NCBI GenBank assembly: GCA_027493775.1
Contig: JAOSKE010000001.1
Span: 1,258,917 to 1,322,916 of the forward strand
From: Kiritimatiellia bacterium
GTDB taxonomy: Bacteria; Verrucomicrobiota; Kiritimatiellia; CAIVKH01
Reading direction: 5' to 3'
Length of the DNA: 64,000 nucleotides
Numbering within the stretch: position 1 is the first letter of the stretch; each line of letters starts with the position of its first letter. A model generated the notes under the pieces. It saw nothing but the letters and a program-made list of their open reading frames with translations, did no database searches and had not been told where the DNA came from. Below are positions 1 through 8,973 of the stretch, in pieces. Both the position numbers and the translations under genes were made by a program.

Positions 1-2
1 AC

Positions 3-2888
3 GGAAGCTGCGCGCCCGCCCGCGTACTCGATGAAAACTTCGACGCAGGCGCGGGCGTCCCGGCAGGCTGGTCGAACAACTTGACCGCGAACGACACGGC
101 TTCGGCACACTATAGCAGCGGCCCCAACTGCCGCGCCTTCGGGACCGGCGCATATCTCATCACGCCCGCTGTGGATTCGCCGACGCAACTCATGTTCTAT
201 GTGGATGCCAGCAGTGGCGGAAACGGAAAAACAGGAACCGTTGAATACTCCACCAATGGCAGCACCTTCGTCTCGCTCGGCTCGTTCACGGCGAGCACCG
301 CCGGAAGCGTGAAGACCTTTGCGCTCACGAGCTCACCCGACCTCTCCGCAGCACAGCAGGTGCGCTTCCGCTTCAGCTCCAGCTTCAATACGTGGTATCT
401 CGACGACGTGATTGTGGATTCCGGTTGCGGCGGCGCGCCTCCGGTCAACACGCCACCCACCATCAGCGTGGCGGGCGGCACCAATCAAGGTGCGTTGGTC
501 GGCCAGGCCTTGACCTTTGATGTCACGGCCGATGATGTGGACGGCGACACGGTCTTGCTGGAGATGCTCTCCGGCCCCGCCGGCGCAACCTTTGCCGACG
601 ACGTCGGACCCGCTCCGCTACAGATCGGCTTTTCATGGACCCCCGCAGCGACCGGAACCTTCACCGCGGTCTTTGCGGCTGAAGACGACAGTTCCGGTGT
701 TACACAGGGCGTCACCATCGTCGTCACCGAGCCCGTTGCGCCGCTCGACGCGCCCGTCATTCAGGCGGGCAGCGCCATCCAGACGAAGCAGTTTAATGCC
801 AACTGGCTCGCGGTCTCCAATGCCACCGGCTACGTCCTCGATGTCTCCACCAACAGCTCCTTCGCAAGTGGCGGCGGCACGACGAATATCTCGGAAGACT
901 TCTCGCTCTTTGTCACCGCCAACGGCTCGGTGGATCGCAGCGGCTCGCTGAACACCTATATGCACACCGCGGGCTGGACCGGCGAGAAGGTCTATGAAGA
1001 CGCCGGCCGCGCCAAGTTGGGCAGCGCCTCGGCTCGCGGCGTGCTCACGACGCCCACGATCGATCTCTCCGGGAATGGCGGCACCGCGACACTGCTCTTC
1101 GATCTCGGTAAGTACGGATCGGACGAGGGCCCGGTTCAAGTCCGCCATGCCCCGGATGGCGTCACGTTCGCGCAAGTCGGCGCGGACATCGCCCCGCCCG
1201 CGGCCATGACGCAGCAGAGCATTGAAATCACCGGCGGCACCGCATCCTCCAAGCTGCAACTGTATGCCAAGGGCTTGTCCAAGCATCGCTTCTACCTCGA
1301 CAACCTCGCCGTGGTGCAGGGCGGCGGCGCCGGAGACTACGTCCCTGGCTATGAACAACGCGACGTCGCCAATGTCACCACCTTCGCCGTCACCGGACTG
1401 ACGGAGGCCGTGACCTATCACTATCGCGTGAAGGCCTACAACAATGACACCAACAGCGCTTACTCCGCCGTGACCAACGTCACTACAGCGGCCGATGAAA
1501 ACGCGCCCTCGATCACCGTAACCACCGCGCCGCAATCCGTCGCTAATGTCGTCACGTCGTTCGATGTCGGCGGAACGGCGAATTCCAATGTGGTCGGTCA
1601 ACTCGCATGGACCAACGCGCTCAATGGCGCCAACGGCTCCATCGCTGCTGCCGCGAATTGGCTCATCAGCAGTATCCCGCTGGACGTCGGCGCAAACACA
1701 ATCACTGTGTCCGGCACCAACGCACTCGGCGACGCCGCCAGCGGTAGCGTCATCATCACGCGCCTCTCCGGCGGAGGCGGCGGCGCTGGAGAATGCACCA
1801 ACATCCTCTTCCAGGGCTTTGAACCAGGCGATGCCTGGGGCATTGTCACTGGCGCGGCGCAGGTTGCCAACACGACCGGATCCGGCGATACACCGCCCAA
1901 CGCGCGAATCCGAACCGGCTCCTATTCCTGGCAATCCGTCGGCAGCGCAACGCGCACCGTGGAACTGGTACGCGCCAGCATCGCCGACTACACGAATCGC
2001 CAGCTCTCCGTCCGCATCGCCGCCACGTCCACAACGGCAGCCAATGGCGTGGACAGCACGGACACTGTGCAGCTCTATGTCGCACTCGACGGCGCCGCAT
2101 TCCCCGCTTTGCCAGATATCACACTCAACGGCGGAGCGACAACAACGAATAACGCGCGGTGGGGATACTGGGCCACGAACATTGTCTCAACCACAGCCGG
2201 AACCCCAGTCACTGCATCCGCGCCCACGGCGGGAACGAGTACAAACCACTACGCCAACTTCTTCATCACCATCCCTGACGCCGCCACCTCCATTGCAGTG
2301 CGGGTGATAACCAAAGCAAACAGCGCATCCGAAGCATGGCATCTCGATGACATTGCGCTCGACGGCTGCGGAATCGGCGGTGGAGGCGGAGGTGGTACCC
2401 CGCCCACGCTCAACCCGCTTCTGGCACAAAATGTGTTCCTTGGCGAACGACTCGAATTTGCCGTCACTGCGACACCGTCCGACGGCGATCCCGTCACGCT
2501 CACCGCGAGCAATCTGCCCTCCGGCTCGGTCTTCAATCCCACCAATGAAGCCGGCACCTTCCTGTGGAGCAGCGCCTCGCCGCTTGGCAACTACAGCGTC
2601 AGCTTCCGCGCAACCGATAAAGACGGCTACGACGAACAATCCGTCGGCATCACCGTCCACCCGCTCCCCGACATTGGCAGCTTGGTCATCAGCAACGGCA
2701 ACGATGCCTCGGCCACATTCCTGTCGGTAAGCGGACGCGTGTATCAAATGCAATACACCGAAGACCTGGCCGAAAACCCCGTGCTGTGGAGTCCGCTGCA
2801 AACCATCACCGGCATGGGTTCCATCGTGACCCTCAGCGACACCAACAGCATAGACCCGATCCGCATGTATCGAATCGTCGCGCCGTAA
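3..2888 (+). CDS. Large secreted/surface protein, 5'-truncated by window edge; FN3/Ig-like (He_PIG-like) modules and repeated Y/H-LDD/LDN beta-sandwich modules with Gly-rich linkers
   Basis: Open frame from base 3 (..VLDENFDAGAGVPAGWSNNLTANDTASAHY..); the track start at 81 is an internal TTG. Repeated 'TWYLDDVIVDSGCGG', 'FYLDNLAVVQGGG', 'AWHLDDIALDGCGIGGGGGGG' module ends. Confidence 0.8.
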   Translation, partial: GSCAPARVLDENFDAGAGVPAGWSNNLTANDTASAHYSSGPNCRAFGTGAYLITPAVDSPTQLMFYVDASSGGNGKTGTVEYSTNGSTFVSLGSFTASTAGSVKTFALTSSPDLSAAQQVRFRFSSSFNTWYLDDVIVDSGCGGAPPVNTPPTISVAGGTNQGALVGQALTFDVTADDVDGDTVLLEMLSGPAGATFADDVGPAPLQIGFSWTPAATGTFTAVFAAEDDSSGVTQGVTIVVTEPVAPLDAPVIQAGSAIQTKQFNANWLAVSNATGYVLDVSTNSSFASGGGTTNISEDFSLFVTANGSVDRSGSLNTYMHTAGWTGEKVYEDAGRAKLGSASARGVLTTPTIDLSGNGGTATLLFDLGKYGSDEGPVQVRHAPDGVTFAQVGADIAPPAAMTQQSIEITGGTASSKLQLYAKGLSKHRFYLDNLAVVQGGGAGDYVPGYEQRDVANVTTFAVTGLTEAVTYHYRVKAYNNDTNSAYSAVTNVTTAADENAPSITVTTAPQSVANVVTSFDVGGTANSNVVGQLAWTNALNGANGSIAAAANWLISSIPLDVGANTITVSGTNALGDAASGSVIITRLSGGGGGAGECTNILFQGFEPGDAWGIVTGAAQVANTTGSGDTPPNARIRTGSYSWQSVGSATRTVELVRASIADYTNRQLSVRIAATSTTAANGVDSTDTVQLYVALDGAAFPALPDITLNGGATTTNNARWGYWATNIVSTTAGTPVTASAPTAGTSTNHYANFFITIPDAATSIAVRVITKANSASEAWHLDDIALDGCGIGGGGGGGTPPTLNPLLAQNVFLGERLEFAVTATPSDGDPVTLTASNLPSGSVFNPTNEAGTFLWSSASPLGNYSVSFRATDKDGYDEQSVGITVHPLPDIGSLVISNGNDASATFLSVSGRVYQMQYTEDLAENPVLWSPLQTITGMGSIVTLSDTNSIDPIRMYRIVAP

Positions 2889-2912
2889 ATCCGCGCACGT
2901 GTGTAAAAGATG

Positions 2913-2938
2913 GGGCTGCGGCGAAGTCGCCGCAGCCC
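2913..2938 (+). terminator. Rho-independent terminator
   Basis: GGGCTGCGGCgaagtcGCCGCAGCCC followed by ttccttttaat, right after the stop at 2888. Confidence 0.8.
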
Positions 2939-3032
2939 TTCCTTTTAATGCCGCGCAAAACTTGAAAAAAGAAAAGGGGTTGCGCCTCTTTCGCTCCAGT
3001 CGCATACTGGAATTAATCTGGAGGAAGAAACT

Positions 3033-4303
3033 ATGTCAACCGACCCCACGCTCGCAGAAGGCGCAAAACGCGTCGTTGCGGACCTCAAGGAACTCGCCGC
3101 ACTCACCTCGGACAAAAATGGCGCACAGCGCGTCGCCTGAAGGCCCGTTTTTCGCAAAACGCGCGAATGGTTTGGCGCAAAAGTCAAAAATGAACTTGGC
3201 CTGAAGGTCGAAGTGGATTCAGCGGGAAATCAATGGGTAACCGTTCCCGGCGATTCCGACGCAGCGGTACTCGTCGCAGGTCACCTCGATTCCGTCCCGA
3301 ATGGCGGCTGGCTGGATGGTTGTCTGGGTACCCTCTCCGCACTCGAAGCCCTCCGTCGCTACGCAAAACAATCGAACAAACCCGTCACGCTAAAATTGGT
3401 GGATTGGGCGGACGAAGAAGGCGCACGTTTCGGCCGCAGCCTTGTAGGATCTTCCGCCGCTGGCGGCTCACTCGACATTGAGGACATCCGCAACCTCAAA
3501 GATCGCGACGGCATTAAACAGTCCGATGCGCTGAAAGAGTGCGGCGTGGACATTGATAAAATGATGAATGCGCACAAGGAGCTAAAAAGATCAACGCGAA
3601 GGCCTACGTTGAATTGCACATCGAGCAAGGCCCCGTGCTTGAATCCATGAACAAGCCCACCGGCGTAGTGCTCGGCACCTTCGGCGTCGAACGCCACATG
3701 CTCAAGTTCACCGGTCAGGCGGCACACTCGGGCTCAACCCCGATCCCGATGCGTCGCGACGCCTTTCTTGCCGCCGCGCAATTCGCGCTGGAAGTTCGCA
3801 AGATCGGACTCAAATACAGCAAGCCCGGCGCGAACGTCGTCTGCACCTGCGGCATCGTCAAAGTAGAGCCCTGCATCGTCACCGCCTGCCCCGGTGTCTG
3901 CGAAATCTCGATTGACCAACGCGCACTCGACGCCGACATCCTTGCAAAAATGAACAAAGAAGCGCGTGAGGCGGCTGCACAGGCAGCGAAGGACAACAAT
4001 GTCGAACTCGAGTGGCACAAAATCTGGACCATTGAGCCGCGTCCGTTCGATCCGGAGTTGATGGCCCTTGCGGAAGAGTCCGTGCGTGAGATCACCGGCG
4101 ACGCACCCAAGCTCCCCTCCGGCCCACTGCACGACAGCGCCGAAATGGTGCCGCACATGCCGGTCATTATGATATTCGCCTATTCCGCGCGTGGTCTGAG
4201 CCACTGCAAAGAAGAGGACACACCAATCGAATACTTGGACAAGACCATCCAAGCCACCCTCTTACTCGTGGACAAGGTAATCGCAAAAACGGCTGCGGGG
4301 TGA
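3033..4303 (+). pseudogene. Zn-dependent amidase/hydantoinase/carbamoylase-type (M20/M28 superfamily) hydrolase, interrupted by in-frame TGA (3138) and a -1 frameshift (~3584-3588)
   Basis: ATG with upstream GGAGG; fragments MSTDPTLAEGAKRVVADLKELAALTSDKNGAQRVA*, ..VLVAGHLDSVPNGGWLDG..DWADEEGARFGRSLVGSSA.. and MHIEQGPVLESMNKPTGVVLGTFGVERHMLKFTGQAAHSGSTPIPMRRDAF join with one extra A. Confidence 0.8.
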
Positions 4304-4320
4304 GGCGCCGCGCAAACAAA

Positions 4321-4347
4321 AACGCCACGGCATTTGCCGTGGCGTTT
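4321..4347. terminator. Bidirectional Rho-independent terminator between convergent genes
   Basis: Perfect 11-bp stem AACGCCACGGC-ATTT-GCCGTGGCGTT, A-rich before, T-rich after. Confidence 0.88.
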
Positions 4348-4368
4348 CTGTTTTAATCTTGGATCGGT

Positions 4369-4710
4369 TTAGTAGCGATCGCGGCGTCCGCCGCCAAAGC
4401 CACCACGACCACCGCGATCACCGCGGTCGCCACCACCGAAGCCACCGCCGCGTGGGCGGTCTTCGCGGGGGCGCGCTTCGTTGACCGTAAGCGCGCGACC
4501 ATCAAGCTCCTGGCCGTTCAAGGCCGAGATCGCTTTCTGGGCGTCTGCGGGGGAGGCCATCTCAACAAAGGCAAATCCGCGGGACTTGCCCGTGAATTTG
4601 TCCATGATCAGGCTGCAGCTGGTGACGCTGCCTTGTCCCTCGAACAACTGGCGAAGGTCGCCTTCGCTTGTGCCATAGGACAGGTTTCCAACGTATAGTT
4701 TCGTTGCCAT
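4369..4710 (-). CDS. RRM-type RNA-binding protein with Gly/Arg-rich (RGG-like) tail
   Basis: MATKLYVGNLSYGTSEGDLRQLFEGQGSV..KSRGFAFVEM (RNP1/RNP2); tail GGGFGGGDRGDRGGRGGFGGGRRDRY. Confidence 0.93.
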   Translation of the reverse strand: MATKLYVGNLSYGTSEGDLRQLFEGQGSVTSCSLIMDKFTGKSRGFAFVEMASPADAQKAISALNGQELDGRALTVNEARPREDRPRGGGFGGGDRGDRGGRGGFGGGRRDRY

Positions 4711-4904
4711 ACTTCTACTTCTCTTTTCTTTATCTAACTACCGGGGAGGTTTTCGTGACTGTCCCGACTAATTCGGGCTAAGGCCCATCACCCACCAACA
4801 GAAGCGGCGACAACAACCTGCCAATTCACTGCGACTCTCGCACAACGGACAAGCGCGGGGTGTACCAAATGGCTGGCTGACTTCAACATTATTCGACAAG
4901 TTTT

Positions 4905-6515
4905 TTAAGCCCTAGGCGGGATCAGGCGTTGGTGGACCTCGGCAAGATGGGCCGCTTCCACCTCTCGCTGTTCAGGGGACCAGCCCAGCAAACGGCCCAT
5001 TTCATCGCCAACCGCGCGAACGACCTCACGGCTCGGAACGTGAAGTGTGCCGAGGTCTGTGCGGCGCAATATCACGTCCGTCAATCGAAGCGCCTGCTCC
5101 TTTTTCACCGCATGCCGAATTTCCGCGCGCAAATACAAGGGCGCTCCCCCAAGTGACGCCGCTCCGTCCGCGCGGGCTTCATCCAACACTTCGCCGACCG
5201 ACGACCCATAGAGTCCGGTCAATCGCGCACAAAGTTCGTCTGACAAGTTCAACCCGCGCACCTTCGCTTCCGCGCACACGTCAACGTGTGCCGGAACGGG
5301 GTCTGTTGGAAGTTTTGAACCTCCCGCAACAACACGCGCGGCCGCCTCCCCCACCATCAGGCCCGTGGTGAACTTGACGCCTTTGACCGAAAATAATCCA
5401 CGCGTGCCTTCTTCGACCACCGCAGAGTGTTTATCCGGCTCCGGCGAGCCGCCACGCGGCGATGCCGGTTGTGCGCCAACGTGCATCATCGAAATTTGAT
5501 CCACGCTCAGTTTTGCGCCGGGCAATACGCCATTAATTTCCGCAACAAACAGTTCAACCGCAGTGCGCGATGGCCGATAGGCTTCCGGATCGCCCTCGTA
5601 CGGCTCATACACCGTCCCAATCATCGTCCCTCCGCGCCAGGGCACAAAAAACAGATTGCGATGACCGCGCTTCACCAGCGCTTCCGCATCGTCATGGGAT
5701 TGCCGACTCTCCAGCCCCACCCCATAACGACCGAACCACTGTGCGTCCACGATCACATCCCACGCGCCGACCAACGGCGAGCGCCCCGTGTCCACGCCCT
5801 TCCATTGTCGCCACCACGGCCCGGCAGCGTTGATCACCGAGCGCGCCTTGATCGAAAATTGCTCGCCCTTCAAAACATCGCGGACCTCAACCCCCGCGAC
5901 CGCGCCGCCCTCAACAATCAATCGCTCCGCAGCGACGTAGTTTGCGGTCACGGCCCCCGCATCGTTCGCCGCGCGGACGAAGAAAAGAGTCATTCGTTCG
6001 GTGTTGTGGCAAAGCCCGTCATACCAAACCGCGCCGCCGTCATACGCTTCGCGCGGGAGCATCGGCCAGATTGCGCCCGCTTCCGATGCGGATAAAATCC
6101 GGCCCGCCGGCAAATGCTGTTCTTGTGGCATCCCGCGATTTCTATCCCACGAGACAAGATCATTCAGCGCAAGCGCCACGCGCAACGCGGCCTTGCTGCG
6201 CATCCCCGAGCCGCTCGTAGGTATCGCAAAGGGCTGCGGCCGCACGAGGTGCGGCGCAAGCGCAAGGAACCGACGTCGTGCGCGAATGGACTCGCGCATC
6301 CGGCTCAAGTTTCCGTGTTGGAGATAACGCAACCCGCCGTGCATCACCTTCAAACTATTGGCCGACGCGCCGGAACCGAAATCGTCGCGATCAATCAGCG
6401 CCGTTTTCAACCCCAACCGACTCGCCGTCCATGCCGCGCTTACGCCATGAATTCCCGCGCCCACGACCAGCAGATCGAAGGTTTCATTCGCCAGTGATTT
6501 TAGTTGTTCACGCAT
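4905..6515 (-). CDS. glpD: FAD-dependent glycerol-3-phosphate dehydrogenase
   Basis: FDLLVVGAGIHGVSAAW..DDFGSGASANSLKVMHGGLRYLQHGN. Confidence 0.88.
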   Translation of the reverse strand: MREQLKSLANETFDLLVVGAGIHGVSAAWTASRLGLKTALIDRDDFGSGASANSLKVMHGGLRYLQHGNLSRMRESIRARRRFLALAPHLVRPQPFAIPTSGSGMRSKAALRVALALNDLVSWDRNRGMPQEQHLPAGRILSASEAGAIWPMLPREAYDGGAVWYDGLCHNTERMTLFFVRAANDAGAVTANYVAAERLIVEGGAVAGVEVRDVLKGEQFSIKARSVINAAGPWWRQWKGVDTGRSPLVGAWDVIVDAQWFGRYGVGLESRQSHDDAEALVKRGHRNLFFVPWRGGTMIGTVYEPYEGDPEAYRPSRTAVELFVAEINGVLPGAKLSVDQISMMHVGAQPASPRGGSPEPDKHSAVVEEGTRGLFSVKGVKFTTGLMVGEAAARVVAGGSKLPTDPVPAHVDVCAEAKVRGLNLSDELCARLTGLYGSSVGEVLDEARADGAASLGGAPLYLRAEIRHAVKKEQALRLTDVILRRTDLGTLHVPSREVVRAVGDEMGRLLGWSPEQREVEAAHLAEVHQRLIPPRA

Positions 6516-7669
6516 GGGTCACGCGGGCCAGATGATCGTAGGCGCCGAGCAATGCTGCACGGTAGGCCGTGCGGCTGTGGCGGATACGCGCGATCTCTTT
6601 GGCTTTTTCGCCGAGCTGACTTCGCAGCGCTGCGTCGGCAGCAAGCTCTTTTAGCACGTGACCCATTGCTGCGGGGGTGGGTTCAACGAGGCGCGCAAAC
6701 GAGTCGTCGAGCACCTGGGTGTGGGACTCAATACGCGTCGCGATGATGGCGCGGCCAGCGAGGAGGTAGGAGTAAATCTTCATCGGCGTGTTCACGCCGC
6801 GCAGTCGCGGAGAAATCAACATATCGGCCTGTTCCAAATAGTAACTGAGCCGATTGAGCGAGCGCGGGCCGAGCAGGTGTGCCCGACCGACCAGGCCAAG
6901 CTCTTTCACACGCGCTTGATACTTCGCGACGTCGCCTTCTTTTCCGCCGACCACAACCAGGGTCAACTCCGGCGACGCAGCGGCTGCGAGGCCTTCGAGC
7001 AGGAGATCAATGCCTTGGTAGTGTTCGAGGTTGCCGATATAGAGCGCCATCGGGCCGGAAATGCCAAGCGAGGCGCGGAGATTTTCTGTATCGGCGGGAA
7101 TGGCGGGAAATTCCATCGCCATATCGTGAAGCAGAACATAGCGTTTGCCGGGCGCAAACTTTTCGATCTTATCGGCAAGACTCTGGCAGACGGGCAGCAC
7201 CAGATCGGCGGAACGCATCGCACCCTTCTCGAAGCCTTCGAGGAGAAACCGGAACAGCTTGAGCCATCCCCATTTTTCCATCATCTGGTCAGCCATCGAA
7301 GAGTCCATATCATAGACCAGTTGCGCGTTTGCGCGACGCGCGAGACTTCGCGCGAAGAAGACGGATTCTTCGCACGCGTGAACAACATCGTATTTCTTTT
7401 CGCGCAACAATTTTTTTCGCCGCGCCATACAGCTTCACATCGCACAAAACTTTCTGCGGCGAGAATCCGATCGGCACGCGCGATACGCCAGCGGGCTTCG
7501 GCGCACGAATGATGCGAACACCGGGCATCTCGACGTCTGTCCCAAAGGGAAATGTAAGAAGATCAACGGAGTGCCCCGCTTCACCAAGTGTTTCCGCCAC
7601 CCACTTTACGGCGATCGGCGTGCCACGCTCCTCGTAGAACGGTTGCGGCGCGAGCAGCAATATATTCAT
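6508..7669 (-). CDS. Group 1/GT4-family glycosyltransferase, one frameshift
   Basis: MNILLLAPQPFYEERGTPIAVKWVAETL.. joins MARRKKLLREKKYDVVHACEESVFFA..ALYIGNLEHYQGIDLLLEGLA; removing one T from the T7 at 7411-7417 restores the frame. Confidence 0.85.
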
Positions 7670-7674
7670 ACCGC

Positions 7675-8973
7675 TCAGCGCGCCTCCGCGGTGGTGCGCT
7701 TCTTGATTCCCCACGCGCCGAACTGATCCCGCTTCGCCTCGTTCTCAAGTTGTTTCAACAGGCGCTGTTTCTGGTTTCCATACCCGTTGTCTATTCGCAT
7801 TCCATACACACGAACAAGCCCTTCCGAAGCAAGCAGCTCATCCAAATCGCCATCTTGCGTGACGACAAATGCATAATTGCGGGGCAGGCGGCTGTTGCCG
7901 CGCGCATCCGTCCATTGCGTGACAACGGTGAAGGGTGCGCGGGAGAGAACGCGGTCGGTGAAACGCGCGGCTTCCTTGCCGAGGCGCACGGTGTCTTCCG
8001 TGCTGATTCCAAAGTATCGGGCCTGGTCGCGAACGCGGTCGGGATAGGTCATGCTCTCTTCGGGGGTATCCACGTAGTAAAGCCGGAAGATGTATTCCTT
8101 TCCGTTGTGCATGACGTGAAAGGAATCGCCGTCGTTTCCGGCGCGCCGCAAAAGACGGCAATCCTCAAGAACATCCCAGCCCTTGGCGCGTCCGACCTTG
8201 AGTCCGATGGAATCGCGATTGCCGCGCACTCCGGCGGTGGCGCGAGTTCGTGCGCGGATCGGCGCGGCAAGTCCGGTCAACTGCCGGACGAGCGCCTGAT
8301 CCTCCTGCGACAGTTGCGGCAGGGCAATACGCACCAGATTTCCGTCGCGCTTCCGCAGCGTGACCGAATCCAGAATGTTTTGCAAAAACTCCGCCTCGAT
8401 TTTCGCGCCCGCGCGGCTGGTCCAAACACGAAAATTCGCGCCGGTCAACAGGGTGACTTGCGGAATATCAATTTCCGTAATGGGCACGTCCGGCGGCGGC
8501 GCGACCGCAGTGGATGGAGCCAACGATTTGAGGTAGTTCGCGACATCTGTTTTGCCCATGAACCGCGCGACCTGCTCGGGGATCAGCCCGGACTCGTCCA
8601 GCGCATTGATGTTTGCGCCGTGCTCAACAAGGATGCGCGCGGCCAGCAATTTGCCCTCGCGGGCGGCGGCGTGGAGCGGGGTGAATCCGGCGACATCCGT
8701 CGCGTTGACCTGCGCACCGGCCTCAAGCAAAAGATTGAGCACATCCACATGCCCGCCATACGCAGCCGCGTGCAGCGCAGTCGCGTTTTCAGCGCCCGGC
8801 TCATTAACCTTTGCGCCCGAGACAAGAAGGTTGCGCACACCCTCGATATCGCCGCGCGCCGCAGCGTTATACAGCGTATCACGCACGGCGGGAGGCGCAG
8901 CGCGTTGCGGAACTTCGCAACCGGCAATCACAAGCGCCAGCGCGAATAAGAAAATGTTTCTAGAAAATTTCAG
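7675..8973 (-). CDS. Lipoprotein: ankyrin repeats + SHD1-like domain + thermonuclease (SNase-like) domain
   Basis: Lipobox-like ..FLFALALVIAGC (if initiated upstream of the GTG at 8931); ANK 'ATALHAAAYGGHVDVLNLLLEAGAQVNATDVAGFTPLHAAAREG'; SHD1-like 'FRVWTSRAGAKIEAEFLQ..DSVTLRKRDGNLVRIALPQLSQEDQ'; SNase 'NDGDSFHV..FRLYYVDTPEES'. Confidence 0.8.
   Translation of the reverse strand: MKFSRNIFLFALALVIAGCEVPQRAAPPAVRDTLYNAAARGDIEGVRNLLVSGAKVNEPGAENATALHAAAYGGHVDVLNLLLEAGAQVNATDVAGFTPLHAAAREGKLLAARILVEHGANINALDESGLIPEQVARFMGKTDVANYLKSLAPSTAVAPPPDVPITEIDIPQVTLLTGANFRVWTSRAGAKIEAEFLQNILDSVTLRKRDGNLVRIALPQLSQEDQALVRQLTGLAAPIRARTRATAGVRGNRDSIGLKVGRAKGWDVLEDCRLLRRAGNDGDSFHVMHNGKEYIFRLYYVDTPEESMTYPDRVRDQARYFGISTEDTVRLGKEAARFTDRVLSRAPFTVVTQWTDARGNSRLPRNYAFVVTQDGDLDELLASEGLVRVYGMRIDNGYGNQKQRLLKQLENEAKRDQFGAWGIKKRTTAEAR

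Noticed and set aside
633-1934. Long antisense ORF (433 aa) opposite the surface protein
   Set aside because: Low-complexity Gly/Ala/Arg composition typical of antisense frames in GC-rich coding DNA; sense frame has clear domain structure
3033-3650. TGA recoding (selenocysteine or Trp-TGA genetic code)
   Set aside because: TGA terminates many other genes here, no SECIS-like evidence, and same gene also has a homopolymer frameshift
7588-8949. 453-aa plus-strand ORF opposite the ANK-SNase gene, and 284-aa ORF at 6658-7512 opposite the glycosyltransferase
   Set aside because: Sense strand shows strong domain homology; these are GC-frame shadows
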